47,867 bases of DNA from NCBI GenBank assembly GCA_038327995.1, contig JBBQLP010000019.1:1-47867 (forward strand), written 5' to 3'. Of the stretch, positions 31,588 to 39,170 are shown piece by piece (within the stretch, counting starts at the first letter, position 1; every line of letters starts with the position of its first letter). Source of the stretch: CAIOYC01 sp038327995. GTDB taxonomy: Bacteria; Pseudomonadota; Alphaproteobacteria; Caulobacterales; Caulobacteraceae. A program made the translations under genes and the position numbers. The notes below the pieces were generated by a model. The model saw only the letters and a list, made by a program, of their open reading frames with translations. It had not been told where the DNA came from and made no database searches.

Positions 31588-32331
31588 ATGGCCGTAACTG
31601 CTGAACAGCCCGCGCCATATGCGCCCTCCGGTGTGTTCCTCGGGCTCCTCGACAGAAACCGCGAGAAGGGGCTGCCTAGCCCCGTGACGGCGGAAGTCCT
31701 GCAGCGACTCGGGGTTTCTGACAGCCTTCTCCCCCGAACCCTCCAGGCGCTTAAGACGCTCGATCTCATAGGAGAGGATGGAAAGCCCACCGGGGTCCTA
31801 GAGGACCTGCGCCGGGCGCCAGAGGCCGAATACAAGGACCGGATGGCGGAGTGGCTCAAGGGCGCATACGCCCACGCCATTGATATCATCGACCCGGCCA
31901 CCGCCGACGAAGTGAGCATCAGGGATGCGTTCAGGCATTACAATCCGATCAGCATGCAGCCCCGGATGATAACCCTGTTCACCAGCCTGTTCGAAGCTGC
32001 CGGTGTCCGGGCGAAGGAGAAGCCGTCGCCGACCCCGAAGAGGGCGGCAAGCTCGGCTCCCCGGATCACGCGAGCGATCTCGCGGCCCGTCTTTGCTCGG
32101 CCGCCAGCGGGGCCCAGGCCGAACGGCGCGGCGGGCAACTTCGGCGGCGATCTGCCGCCCGCCCTTGCCGGCTTGATTGCTAATTTGCCCCTCGGGGGCT
32201 GGACCCGACCGGACCGAGATAGGTTCCTTGCCGCCTTCGGGGCCGTTCTTGACTTCACCGTGCCATTGATCGAGCCGCCGTTGCCTACCGACCCCGCTCC
32301 TGAGTTGGAAGGCGACGATGCGCCGCTCTAG
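31588..32331 (+). CDS. DUF5343 family protein, transposon cargo (247 aa)
   Basis: Matches DUF5343: PYAPSGVFLGLLDRNREKGL near the start, VLQRLGVSDSLLPRTLQALK with TLDLIGEDGKPTGVLEDLR (a winged-helix-like region), and FRHYNPISMQPRMITLFTSL. The C-terminal third is Pro/Ala-rich linker followed by WTRPDRDRFLAAFGAVLDFT. The fold of the first part suggests DNA or protein binding; no activity is known. ATG 31588 is the family start, with AGGAAAC upstream. A stem-loop terminator lies just after the stop. It is the largest cargo gene in the transposon. Confidence 0.8.
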   Translation: MAVTAEQPAPYAPSGVFLGLLDRNREKGLPSPVTAEVLQRLGVSDSLLPRTLQALKTLDLIGEDGKPTGVLEDLRRAPEAEYKDRMAEWLKGAYAHAIDIIDPATADEVSIRDAFRHYNPISMQPRMITLFTSLFEAAGVRAKEKPSPTPKRAASSAPRITRAISRPVFARPPAGPRPNGAAGNFGGDLPPALAGLIANLPLGGWTRPDRDRFLAAFGAVLDFTVPLIEPPLPTDPAPELEGDDAPL

Positions 32332-32339
32332 CCGTTCCG

Positions 32340-32386
32340 CTTCGGCGGAAACCAGGGCTGTGAGGCCCTGGTCCCTTTCACCGAAG
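32340..32386 (+). terminator. Stem-loop terminator after the DUF5343 gene
   Basis: ACCAGGGC (32351-32358), loop TGTGAG, GCCCTGGT (32365-32372) form a perfect 8-bp stem followed by CCCTTT. Outer arms CTTCGG (32340-32345) and CCGAAG (32381-32386) can extend the structure. It separates the cargo from the transposase gene. Confidence 0.6.
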
Positions 32387-32629
32387 TTCCCAGCAGGGAA
32401 TTACCCCCTCGGGCGGGGCCGTTGGCGCGGCGCCGGAGGCAGGTGGCACATGAAAAAACCGTGAGCCGCTAGCCTCTGCGCCCGGGTCCAATTGGGCTCG
32501 GGCGTATGCCGAGTATACCTGAATTTGCGGTGCAACGAAACGCCCAGGCGATCCAGCCGCTGAGCGCGTAGAAATCTGCGCCTATCTGCCCTTTCATGCT
32601 TGACGCTCAAGCATAAGAGGCGTATCAAA

Positions 32630-33511
32630 ATGCCTATGAACAAGCTCTCTTCCGCCGCCCGCCTCCGCATCCTGCAGCTTCTCTGTGAGGGCATGTCGAT
32701 CCGCGCCATTGAGCGCACGACGGGCGCGAGCAAGCACACGATCACGAACCTGCTGAATGACGCCGGCCGCGCGCTGGCGGCCTATCAGGACGCGGCCTTC
32801 ATGAACCTGAATGCCAAGCGCGTGCAGGTCGATGAAATTTGGAGCTTCACCTACGCCAAGCAAAAGAATGTGGCCGCCGCCAAGGCCGCGCCGGACCATG
32901 CGGGCGACACCTGGACTTGGACGGGGACTGATGCGGACTCCAAGCTGGTCATGTCGTGGATGGTCGGCGGACGCGACGGCCAATGGGCGATGGCGTTCAT
33001 GGACGATCTGGCGAAGCGCCTCGCCAACCGCGTTCAACTCACGTCAGACGGCCACAAGGCTTACCTGGAGGCCGTGGAAGGCGCTTTCGGCGGCGACGTT
33101 GACTACGCCCAGCTTGTGAAGCTCTACGGCCCGACGATCACCGCTCCGGGCCGCTATAGCCCCGCCGAATGCATCGGCGCCCGCAAGACGCGGATCGAGG
33201 GGAAGCCGGATGAAAAGCACATCTCAACCAGCTACGTCGAGCGCCAAAACCTGACGATGCGGATGCACATGCGCCGCTTCACCCGCCTCACGAACGGCTT
33301 CTCAAAAAAGGTTGAAAACCACGCGAACGCCGTCGCGCTCCATTTCGCCTATTACAATTTCGTCCGCATCCACAAGACGCTGAAGGTGACGCCGGCGATG
33401 GCGGCGGGCGTCACCAAGCGCCTGTGGGAAGTGGCCGATCTGGTCGCGGTGTTAGAAGCGTCGGAAGCGGCACCCAAGGCGCGCGGTCCTTACAAAAAGC
33501 GGGGGGCATGA
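32630..33511 (+). CDS. IS1-type DDE transposase
   Basis: The 293-aa protein starts with a helix-turn-helix (SSAARLRILQLLCEGMSIRA, then ERTTGASKHTITNLL), followed by an IS1-like catalytic domain: Asp68 in VQVDEIWSFTYAKQKNV, Asp140 in LTSDGHKAYLEAV and Glu204 in SYVERQNLTMRMHMRRFTRL, and the closing AYYNFVRIHKTLKVTPAMAA. All three acidic residues are present, so it is probably active. ATG 32630 has AGAGG about 8 nt upstream; ATG 32636 is a possible alternative. Together with the terminal repeats it drives the transposon, with DUF5343 and the small genes as cargo. Confidence 0.85.
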   Translation: MPMNKLSSAARLRILQLLCEGMSIRAIERTTGASKHTITNLLNDAGRALAAYQDAAFMNLNAKRVQVDEIWSFTYAKQKNVAAAKAAPDHAGDTWTWTGTDADSKLVMSWMVGGRDGQWAMAFMDDLAKRLANRVQLTSDGHKAYLEAVEGAFGGDVDYAQLVKLYGPTITAPGRYSPAECIGARKTRIEGKPDEKHISTSYVERQNLTMRMHMRRFTRLTNGFSKKVENHANAVALHFAYYNFVRIHKTLKVTPAMAAGVTKRLWEVADLVAVLEASEAAPKARGPYKKRGA

Positions 33512-33536
33512 TAATCTTGGTCAAGGAGGCGGCCCT

Positions 33537-33668
33537 ATGGCTTATTTGACCTGGCGCGTCGCGCTGCCGTTGCTGGCCCTGCTGGCCGGCGTTTGCCTGG
33601 CGGCGATGGCCTTCGGCTACTTATTCCATATCGGATGGAGCCTCTATCAACCGGCGTCACCAAGCTAG
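33537..33668 (+). CDS. Small single-span membrane peptide of the transposon (43 aa)
   Basis: ATG 33537 follows a perfect AAGGAGG at 8-nt spacing and is 25 bp after the transposase stop. The 43-aa product begins MAYLTWRVALPLLALLAGVC and continues with one further hydrophobic stretch LAAMAFGYLFHIGWSLYQ, then a stop at 33666-33668, so it is one long or two short membrane helices. It ends 2 bp before the right terminal repeat begins, so it is part of the element. Function unknown; it may be a toxin-like or regulatory peptide. Confidence 0.65.
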   Translation: MAYLTWRVALPLLALLAGVCLAAMAFGYLFHIGWSLYQPASPS

Positions 33669-33670
33669 AA

Positions 33671-33689
33671 TTCAAACTGCCCCACTACC
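33671..33689 (-). repeat. Right terminal inverted repeat of the transposon
   Basis: Exact reverse complement of 30919-30937 over 19 bp. Confidence 0.9.
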
Positions 33690-33697
33690 TCCCGATC
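33690..33697. repeat. Target-site duplication, right copy
   Basis: TCCCGATC, identical to 30911-30918. Confidence 0.9.
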
Positions 33698-33905
33698 AGA
33701 CTGCTTGACAACGGGCGAGCTGGAACGGGCCGAACCGCTCATCGCCCGGCATGAGTGTCGCCCCCGCCGGGACTACCTGAACGCGTCGCCGCTCAAGGGG
33801 AATCTACGACCGCTGGATCTCGGCCTAAGCCGCCGGGGCGGTGAACCTGCTGGCGCTGCTGAATCGGGACATGGGGGCCGGCGCGAGCGTCCCTCCCACG
33901 ACGCC

Positions 33906-34868
33906 TTAGGCCGCCGCCGAAGCCGCCGCCCGTTGGGGGGACCGCCAGGCGTCCAGGAAGCTCGCCTGATGGACGCAACTCACCGTGCAGAACGGCGCGC
34001 AGGGCTTGGCGGTGCGGTATTCGCGGGCGATGTCCGCGTGGGCATAGTCGAGCAGGGGTATGCCCGGCGCGCCGCGCTGCTGCGAGCAATAGTGAACCAG
34101 CCCATCCTCGCAGATGTAGAGGTAGCGCGCCCCGGCCCGGCAGCGCCAGGCGTTGGGCTTGCCCGCCATCAGGTTCTTCTGGAACATCAGGTAGTTGACC
34201 CGGTGGGCCAGCGAACCCTTGCCCATCAGGGCATGGTAGACCCGCCGCTGGCCGGCCGACAGGGGCGAGAGGGTTCCTTCCGCGTCGTGCAGCACCCCGA
34301 CCGTGTGACTGAACCCCAGATCCTTGGCCGCCTGGGCGACTTCGAGGGCGTCGTGGGTGCGCTCCTCGGAAATGCCGAGCACCGAATTGATGTTGATGTG
34401 GAATTTGGCGTGCCGGCTGAGCAGCTTGAGCTTGCCGGCCAAGGACTTGAGCGTCTTTTTCGAAATGGCGTCGGGTTTCAAGCCGTCAATGGAGATTTGC
34501 AGTTCCTGCAGGCCGGCCGCGTTCATGCCCTCGATCCGCCCCACGGTCAGCAGGAAGCCGTTGGTGATGGTCGTGGCAACCATGCCGCGGGCGCGGATGC
34601 GGGCGACGACGGCGTCATGGCCCGGATGGGTGAGAGGCTCGCCCCCGGTCAGGGTGACGATCTGGGTCCCCAGCCGCGCCAGGGCGTCGATGCGCGCCAT
34701 GACGTCATCGAGAGGGACGGGTTTGGAGACCTTGTCGTACTCGCTGCAATAGGCGCACTCGAGATTGCAGTATCGGGTCACCACCACGTGGGCGAGCATG
34801 GGCCGGCTGGTCGAGGCCAGAACCCGCGCGGCCACCTTCAGGCCCGCCGCCAACGTCACGCCCGCCAT
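33906..34868 (-). CDS. Radical SAM protein with a Cys-rich C-terminal region
   Basis: This 320-aa enzyme has the CxxxCxxC cluster (Cys34, 38, 41 in TRYCNLECAYCSEYDKV) and the GGEPL SAM-binding motif (VTLTGGEPL, 72-79). TITNGFLLTVGRIEGM and ELQISIDGLKPDAIS also fit the core barrel. The C-terminal part has eight cysteines in SPASM-like spacing (WRCRAGARYLYICEDG, HYCSQQRG, CAPFCTVSCVHQ), which could bind auxiliary Fe-S clusters. Substrate unknown. It is last in a minus-strand group after DUF2141, enoyl-CoA hydratase and the broken LLM gene. Confidence 0.85.
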   Translation of the reverse strand: MAGVTLAAGLKVAARVLASTSRPMLAHVVVTRYCNLECAYCSEYDKVSKPVPLDDVMARIDALARLGTQIVTLTGGEPLTHPGHDAVVARIRARGMVATTITNGFLLTVGRIEGMNAAGLQELQISIDGLKPDAISKKTLKSLAGKLKLLSRHAKFHININSVLGISEERTHDALEVAQAAKDLGFSHTVGVLHDAEGTLSPLSAGQRRVYHALMGKGSLAHRVNYLMFQKNLMAGKPNAWRCRAGARYLYICEDGLVHYCSQQRGAPGIPLLDYAHADIAREYRTAKPCAPFCTVSCVHQASFLDAWRSPQRAAASAAA

Positions 34869-34920
34869 GCAAACTCGTCCACTTCAACGGCCCCAAGGAT
34901 GGCCTCTCCCGCCACCGGTG

Positions 34921-35388
34921 TCACGCCGGGTTGTTCAGGCGGATGCGCACGGTCGTCTCTCCGGCCTTGGCCTGGAACTTCACCGATTCATAGGAGGGCT
35001 TGGCGAACAGGATCCGGGGGTTGTTGGTGAAACCGTAGGCCTCGGTGGGGCCGAACACGCCGAGGTCCAGCTTATGACTGGAATTGGCGTCGTGATAGAC
35101 GGCCACGGCGTAGGTCCCGGGCCCGCGCAGCCAGATGCACATTTTCGTCTCCGGCGCCTGGGCCGGAACGCTCCACACCTTCAGAGCCCCGTTCTTGATC
35201 AGGAACTGGCTCTTGTCGCCCGGATAGAGCGAGGCGGTCATCAGCCCCCTGTCGGAGCGGACCCCAGACACGACGATGGAGAGCTTCGCCTCGCCAGGAA
35301 CCCCCTGGCAGTCCTGTGCATGGGCGCCGACGGGCGCCGCCGCGAGCGCGGCGAGCGCGGCGATCGAGCGTGATTTCAACAAGATCAT
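34921..35388 (-). CDS. Secreted DUF2141 protein
   Basis: A 155-aa protein with a signal peptide (MILLKSRSIAALAALAAAPV, then GAHAQ) and a beta-sandwich DUF2141 domain: SIVVSGVRSDRGLMTASLYP, PAQAPETKMCIWL, GPGTYAVAVYHDANSSHKLD and AYGFTNNPR. Function unknown; the family is common in Proteobacteria and may assist outer-membrane or periplasmic processes. An in-frame ATG at 35433 would lengthen the N-terminus without improving the signal peptide. It lies 42 bp after the enoyl-CoA hydratase gene and 52 bp before the radical SAM gene, all on one strand. Confidence 0.85.
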   Translation of the reverse strand: MILLKSRSIAALAALAAAPVGAHAQDCQGVPGEAKLSIVVSGVRSDRGLMTASLYPGDKSQFLIKNGALKVWSVPAQAPETKMCIWLRGPGTYAVAVYHDANSSHKLDLGVFGPTEAYGFTNNPRILFAKPSYESVKFQAKAGETTVRIRLNNPA

Positions 35389-35429
35389 GAAGCTCTGGCC
35401 CCTTCGTCCGGCCGGCGTATCGGTGAGCC

Positions 35430-36227
35430 TCATGACCGAAATATGGTTTGGGAGCGGTGTGCGGCCCCGCCTCGCCGGGCAAGGAAACCGTCGATGCCGG
35501 CCTTGGCGGCGGGAAAACTCAGGTTCTCGGCCATCCGCTCGCCGGCCAGCCGATAGGCGTCCGCGATGGTCATTTCGATCTGCGCCCGGAACAGCGCCTT
35601 GCCCAGCGCCACCGCTTCGGGGACCTTGGCGGCGATGGCGCCGGCGGCCTCGTCCACCACCTGGTCCAGATCGGCGGTCGGCGCGGCCCGGTTGATCAGG
35701 CCGATCGTTTGGGCTTCGACGGCGCCGATGAAACGGCCGGTTAGCAGCATTTCCAGCGCCGCCTTGCGCCCCACCATGCGCGACAGGGCCACCGACGGCG
35801 TCGAACAGAAGAGGCCCAGATCGATCCCGGACACCGCGAACCGCGCGTCCTCGGCCGCGTAGGCCAGGTCGCAACTGGCCACCAACTGACACCCCGCCGC
35901 CACCGCCGCGCCATGCACCCGCGCGATCACCGGCTTGGGCGAGGCGCCGATGGCCAGCATCAGCTCGCCGCATCGGGCGAACAGCGCCTCGTGCCTGGCC
36001 TTGTCGTCGCCGGCCCGCAGTTCGCCGAGGTCATGGCCGGCGCAGAAAACCTTGCCGGCGGCGGCGAGCACGATCACCCGCACGGCCGGGTCAACGACGC
36101 TGGCCGCGACCGCCGCGCCCAAGGCCTCGATCATGGCCGCGGAGAGGACGTTGGCCCGCTCGGGGTCGTTCAGGGTCAGCCGGGCGATCGGGCCGTCGAT
36201 TTGGCGCTGGACCAGGTCGGTGGGCAT
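35430..36227 (-). CDS. Enoyl-CoA hydratase/isomerase family protein (ECHDC3-like)
   Basis: This 265-aa crotonase-fold protein has the N-terminal RLTLNDPERANVLSAAMIEA, FCAGHDLGELRAGD (oxyanion-hole loop) and KPVIARVHGAAVAAGCQLVA with SCDLAYAAEDARFAVSGIDL. The typical catalytic Glu of the second loop appears as the Asp/Leu-type variant of ECHDC3-like members, so hydratase activity is uncertain. Start ATG 36227 has GAGGACG upstream and follows the LLM stop by 10 bp. It is in the minus-strand operon of the LLM-type gene and DUF2141; the thioester substrate is unknown. Confidence 0.85.
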   Translation of the reverse strand: MPTDLVQRQIDGPIARLTLNDPERANVLSAAMIEALGAAVAASVVDPAVRVIVLAAAGKVFCAGHDLGELRAGDDKARHEALFARCGELMLAIGASPKPVIARVHGAAVAAGCQLVASCDLAYAAEDARFAVSGIDLGLFCSTPSVALSRMVGRKAALEMLLTGRFIGAVEAQTIGLINRAAPTADLDQVVDEAAGAIAAKVPEAVALGKALFRAQIEMTIADAYRLAGERMAENLSFPAAKAGIDGFLARRGGAAHRSQTIFRS

Positions 36228-36237
36228 CGCGGCGTCC

Positions 36238-37231
36238 TCAACCGGAGATGGAAACCACAGATTGCGCCGCGATCTCGAACGATCGCAAGCGCGCGCCGTG
36301 GTCGAAGATCGAGCCGGTGACCATCAGCTCGTCGGCGCCCGTCCGCTCGACGAACGCCGCCAGTCCCGCCTTGACCGTCGCCGGGGCGCCGACAATGGCG
36401 CACGAAAGGGCCTGATCCAGCATCGCCCTGGCGGCCGGATCGAGGCGGCTTTCCATATCGTCCACCGGCGGCGGCAGGAGGCCCGGCGTCCCGAACCTCA
36501 AGGCCACGAACGCCTGTTGCAGGGAGCTGAACAGCCGGCGCGCCTCCGCGTCGGTGTTCGCGGCGATGACGTTGACGCCCAGCATCACATGCGGGCGCGC
36601 CAGGCGCTCGGAAGACTGGAAGGTCTGGCGATAGATGGCCAGGGCGCGCTCCAGCTCGGCCGGCGCGAAATGCGAGGCGAAGGCGTAGGGCAGGCCCAGC
36701 ATGGCCGCCAGTTGCGCCCCGTAGGTGCTGGATCCCAGGATCCACGCCTCCACCTCAAGCCCGGCGCCCGGCACCGCCCGCACCGCCTGTCCCGGCTTCA
36801 CCGGCTCGAAATAGTGCAGCAGCTCCACCACATCCTGGGGGAAGGTGTCGGCCCCGCCCGAAAGGTGGCGGCGCAGCGCCCGCGCGGTCAGCTGATCGGT
36901 CCCCGGCGCCCCCCAATCCCAGATCGATGCGTCTCGGATAGAGAGACGCCAGGGTGCCGAACTGCTCGGCCACCATCAGCGGCGCATGGTTGGGCAGCAT
37001 GATCCCGCCGGCCCCGATGCGGATGCTCGTTGTCCCCGCGCCGATGAACGCCAGCGCCACCGCCGTCGCCGCGCTGGCGATCCCCGGCATGTTGTGATGT
37101 TCGGCCAGCCAGAAACGCCGGTAGCCCCAGTCCTCGGCGTGACGGGCCAGATCGAGACTGTTGCGCAGCGACTGGCCCGCGTCGCCGCCTTCAACGATGG
37201 GGGAGAGATCGAGAACGGACAGGGTGGTCAT
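36238..37231 (-). pseudogene. LLM-class flavin-dependent oxidoreductase, frameshifted
   Basis: From ATG 37231 the frame reads SVLDLSPIVEGGDAGQSLRN, RRFWLAEHHNMPGIASAATA and IRIGAGGIMLPNHAPLMVAE, the luciferase-like fold with F420/FMN site. At DLGLGG the frame is lost; the remainder (VVELLHYFEPVKPGQAVRA onward, closing SCAIVGAPATVKAGLAAFVE) is in another frame. The break is at the six-C run on the plus strand, 36909-36914, and restoring one base rejoins DLGLGRAPGTDQLTARAL. All other parts are intact, so this is either a very recent loss or a sequencing error. First gene of its operon, divergent from kynB. Confidence 0.85.
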
Positions 37232-37295
37232 AGCGCCGACGATGGTAGAGACAGAAGCGATCCCCACCAAGCGTCGATGAGCCTCATTGCTTACA

Positions 37296-37934
37296 ATGCC
37301 CCCTCCGCGAATATGGGACATCAGCCAGACGCTGCGGCCCGGTCTCCCGGTGTGGCCCGGCGACACGGCGTTTTCGCATCGCCGGCGCTGGTCAATGAAC
37401 GAAGGCTCGCCGGTGAACGTCGGCGCCTTCGAGACCACGGTTCACGCCGGCGCCCACGCCGACGCGCCGCTGCACTATCAGGCGCAAGGCGCGAGCGCGG
37501 GCGAGGTGTCTTTGCAGGCCTACATCGGCCCGTGCCGGCTGGTGGACGCGCGCCGTTGCGGAGCGGCGATCACTCGCGAGTTTCTCCAGAAAGCCTTGCC
37601 CACCCAGCCAGAACGGGTGCTGTTCCGCACCTATGCGCGTTTTCCCCACGATGCGTGGAGAAGCGATTTTGTCGCCGTCGAAGCCGGCGCGATCGCCTGG
37701 CTGGCGGAGCGCGGCGTCAGGCTGATCGGCGTGGATTCACCCTCGCTCGATCCGCAGGATTCCAAAACCATGGATGCCCATCTGGCCGTGCTGGCGGCCG
37801 ACATGCGGGTGCTGGAGGGCCTGGTGCTGGATGACCCGCCGCCGGGAGACTACGAACTGATCGCCCTGCCGCTGAAGCTGGCGGGGCTGGACGCTTCGCC
37901 GGTGCGAGCGATCCTCAGGGAGCTGATGGAGTGA
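37296..37934 (+). CDS. kynB: Kynurenine formamidase (arylformamidase)
   Basis: A 212-aa cyclase-family metal hydrolase that removes formate from N-formyl-kynurenine, the second step of tryptophan breakdown. Opening WDISQTLRPGLPVWPGD and the metal-binding HAGAHADAPLH (His50, His54, Asp56) are present, as are LIGVDSPSLDPQDS and HLAVLAADMRVLEGLVL near the C-terminus. Start ATG 37296 is favoured over TTG 37287. The stop overlaps the next gene's GTG by 4 bp. First gene of a kyn operon; no tryptophan dioxygenase gene was seen in the window. Confidence 0.9.
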   Translation: MPPPRIWDISQTLRPGLPVWPGDTAFSHRRRWSMNEGSPVNVGAFETTVHAGAHADAPLHYQAQGASAGEVSLQAYIGPCRLVDARRCGAAITREFLQKALPTQPERVLFRTYARFPHDAWRSDFVAVEAGAIAWLAERGVRLIGVDSPSLDPQDSKTMDAHLAVLAADMRVLEGLVLDDPPPGDYELIALPLKLAGLDASPVRAILRELME

Positions 37935-39166
37935 GCGTCAATTTGGAAGAGGTTCGCTCGTGGGACGCCGCCGATCCCCTGCGCCGCTTTCGCGACCGCT
38001 TTGTCCTGCCGCCGGGGGTGATCTATCTGGACGGCAATTCCCTGGGGCCCCTGCCGAGGGCGGCCAAGGACCGGCTCACCGCCGCCGTCGAGGAGGAATG
38101 GGGGGCCGGGCTGATCCGCAGCTGGAACGACGCCGACTGGATCGGCGCGCCGGCCCGGGTCGGGGGCAAGATCGCCGGCCTGATCGGGGCGGCGGCGCAT
38201 GAGGTGGTGGCCGCCGATTCCACCTCGGTGAACCTGTTCAAACTGCTCGTCTCGGCCCTCGCGAGCCGCCCCGGTCGCCGGGTGATCCTCACCGAAACCG
38301 GCAACTTTCCCACCGACCTCTACATCGCCCAGGGCGTGGCTTCATGTCTGCCCGGCGTCGAGGTCCGGGCGGTGGCGCGCGAGGCGGTGGAGGCTTCCAT
38401 CGCCGCCGACGTCGCGGTCGTCCTGCTCACCCACGTCCACTACAAGACCGCCGAGCGATGGGACATGGCGGCGGTCACCGCCCGCGCCCATAAAGCCGGC
38501 GCCCTGACCCTCTGGGACCTGAGCCACAGCGTCGGGGCCGTCGAAGTCGATCTGCGAGGCTGCGGCGCCGATCTGGCGGTGGGCTGCGGCTACAAATATC
38601 TGAGCGGCGGCCCCGGCGCGCCGGCCTTCCTGTTCGTGGCCGAACATCTCCAGGAGGAATTGCGCTCACCTCTATCGGGTTGGATGGGCCACGCCGCCGC
38701 CTTCGACTTCATCGACGACTACCAGCCGGCCGCCGGGATCGAGCGGTTCCTGTGCGGCACACCACCGATTCTGGGGTTGCTGGCCCTGGAGATCGGGGTG
38801 GATATCGCCCTCGAGGCCGACATGGGTGCGGTGGAGCGCAAGTCGGCGCGGCTGTGGGACCTGTTCGCCGATCAAGTCGAGGCGCGGTGCGGCGAGCATG
38901 GCTTCGAACTTCTCACCGGACGCGAGCCGACGCGACGCGGGAGCCACATCGCATTCGCCCACCCGGAGGGCTATCGCGTCATGCAGGCGTTGATCGCGCG
39001 CGGCGTGATCGGCGATTTCCGCGACCCCGACGTGCTGCGGTTCGCAATCACGCCCCTCTATCTCGGCTATGAAGACGTGTGGCGCGCGGTCGAGACCCTG
39101 TATGAGGTGATGCAAGGCGGCGACTGGCGGGACGCCCCGGCGCGCTCGACCGGCCGCGTGACCTAA
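37931..39166 (+). CDS. kynU: Kynureninase
   Basis: This 411-aa PLP-dependent enzyme splits kynurenine to anthranilate and L-alanine. The PLP lysine is Lys222 in CGYKYLSGGPGAPAFLFV. Other family motifs: IYLDGNSLGPLP near the start, STSVNLFKLL, TETGNFPTDLYIAQG, WDLSHSVGAVEVDL and the substrate-loop WMGHAAAFDFIDDYQPA. Length and motifs are typical. GTG 37931 overlaps the kynB stop (coupled translation); the next gene follows after 4 bp. Together with kynB it gives formyl-kynurenine to anthranilate. Confidence 0.93.
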   Translation: MSVNLEEVRSWDAADPLRRFRDRFVLPPGVIYLDGNSLGPLPRAAKDRLTAAVEEEWGAGLIRSWNDADWIGAPARVGGKIAGLIGAAAHEVVAADSTSVNLFKLLVSALASRPGRRVILTETGNFPTDLYIAQGVASCLPGVEVRAVAREAVEASIAADVAVVLLTHVHYKTAERWDMAAVTARAHKAGALTLWDLSHSVGAVEVDLRGCGADLAVGCGYKYLSGGPGAPAFLFVAEHLQEELRSPLSGWMGHAAAFDFIDDYQPAAGIERFLCGTPPILGLLALEIGVDIALEADMGAVERKSARLWDLFADQVEARCGEHGFELLTGREPTRRGSHIAFAHPEGYRVMQALIARGVIGDFRDPDVLRFAITPLYLGYEDVWRAVETLYEVMQGGDWRDAPARSTGRVT

Positions 39167-39170
39167 CCCC

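Larger units (their letters stand above)
30919..33689. mobile_element. Intact 2771-bp cargo-carrying transposon with IS1-type transposase
   Basis: Both ends carry the same 19 bp in inverted orientation, GGTAGTGGGGCAGTTTGAA at 30919-30937 and its reverse complement at 33671-33689, and are flanked by an 8-bp target duplication. Inside are a small basic protein, a small convergent gene, a DUF5343 protein, a DDE transposase and a 43-aa membrane peptide, so cargo makes up more than half the element. An 8-bp duplication suits IS1/IS1595-type transposition. Clean ends and an intact transposase point to a recent insertion. Confidence 0.9.

Noticed and set aside
33705..35030. A 441-aa plus-strand frame across the radical SAM gene
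   Set aside because: Shadow of the radical SAM and DUF2141 genes; composition is low-complexity Gly/Arg/His and no ribosome binding site is present.
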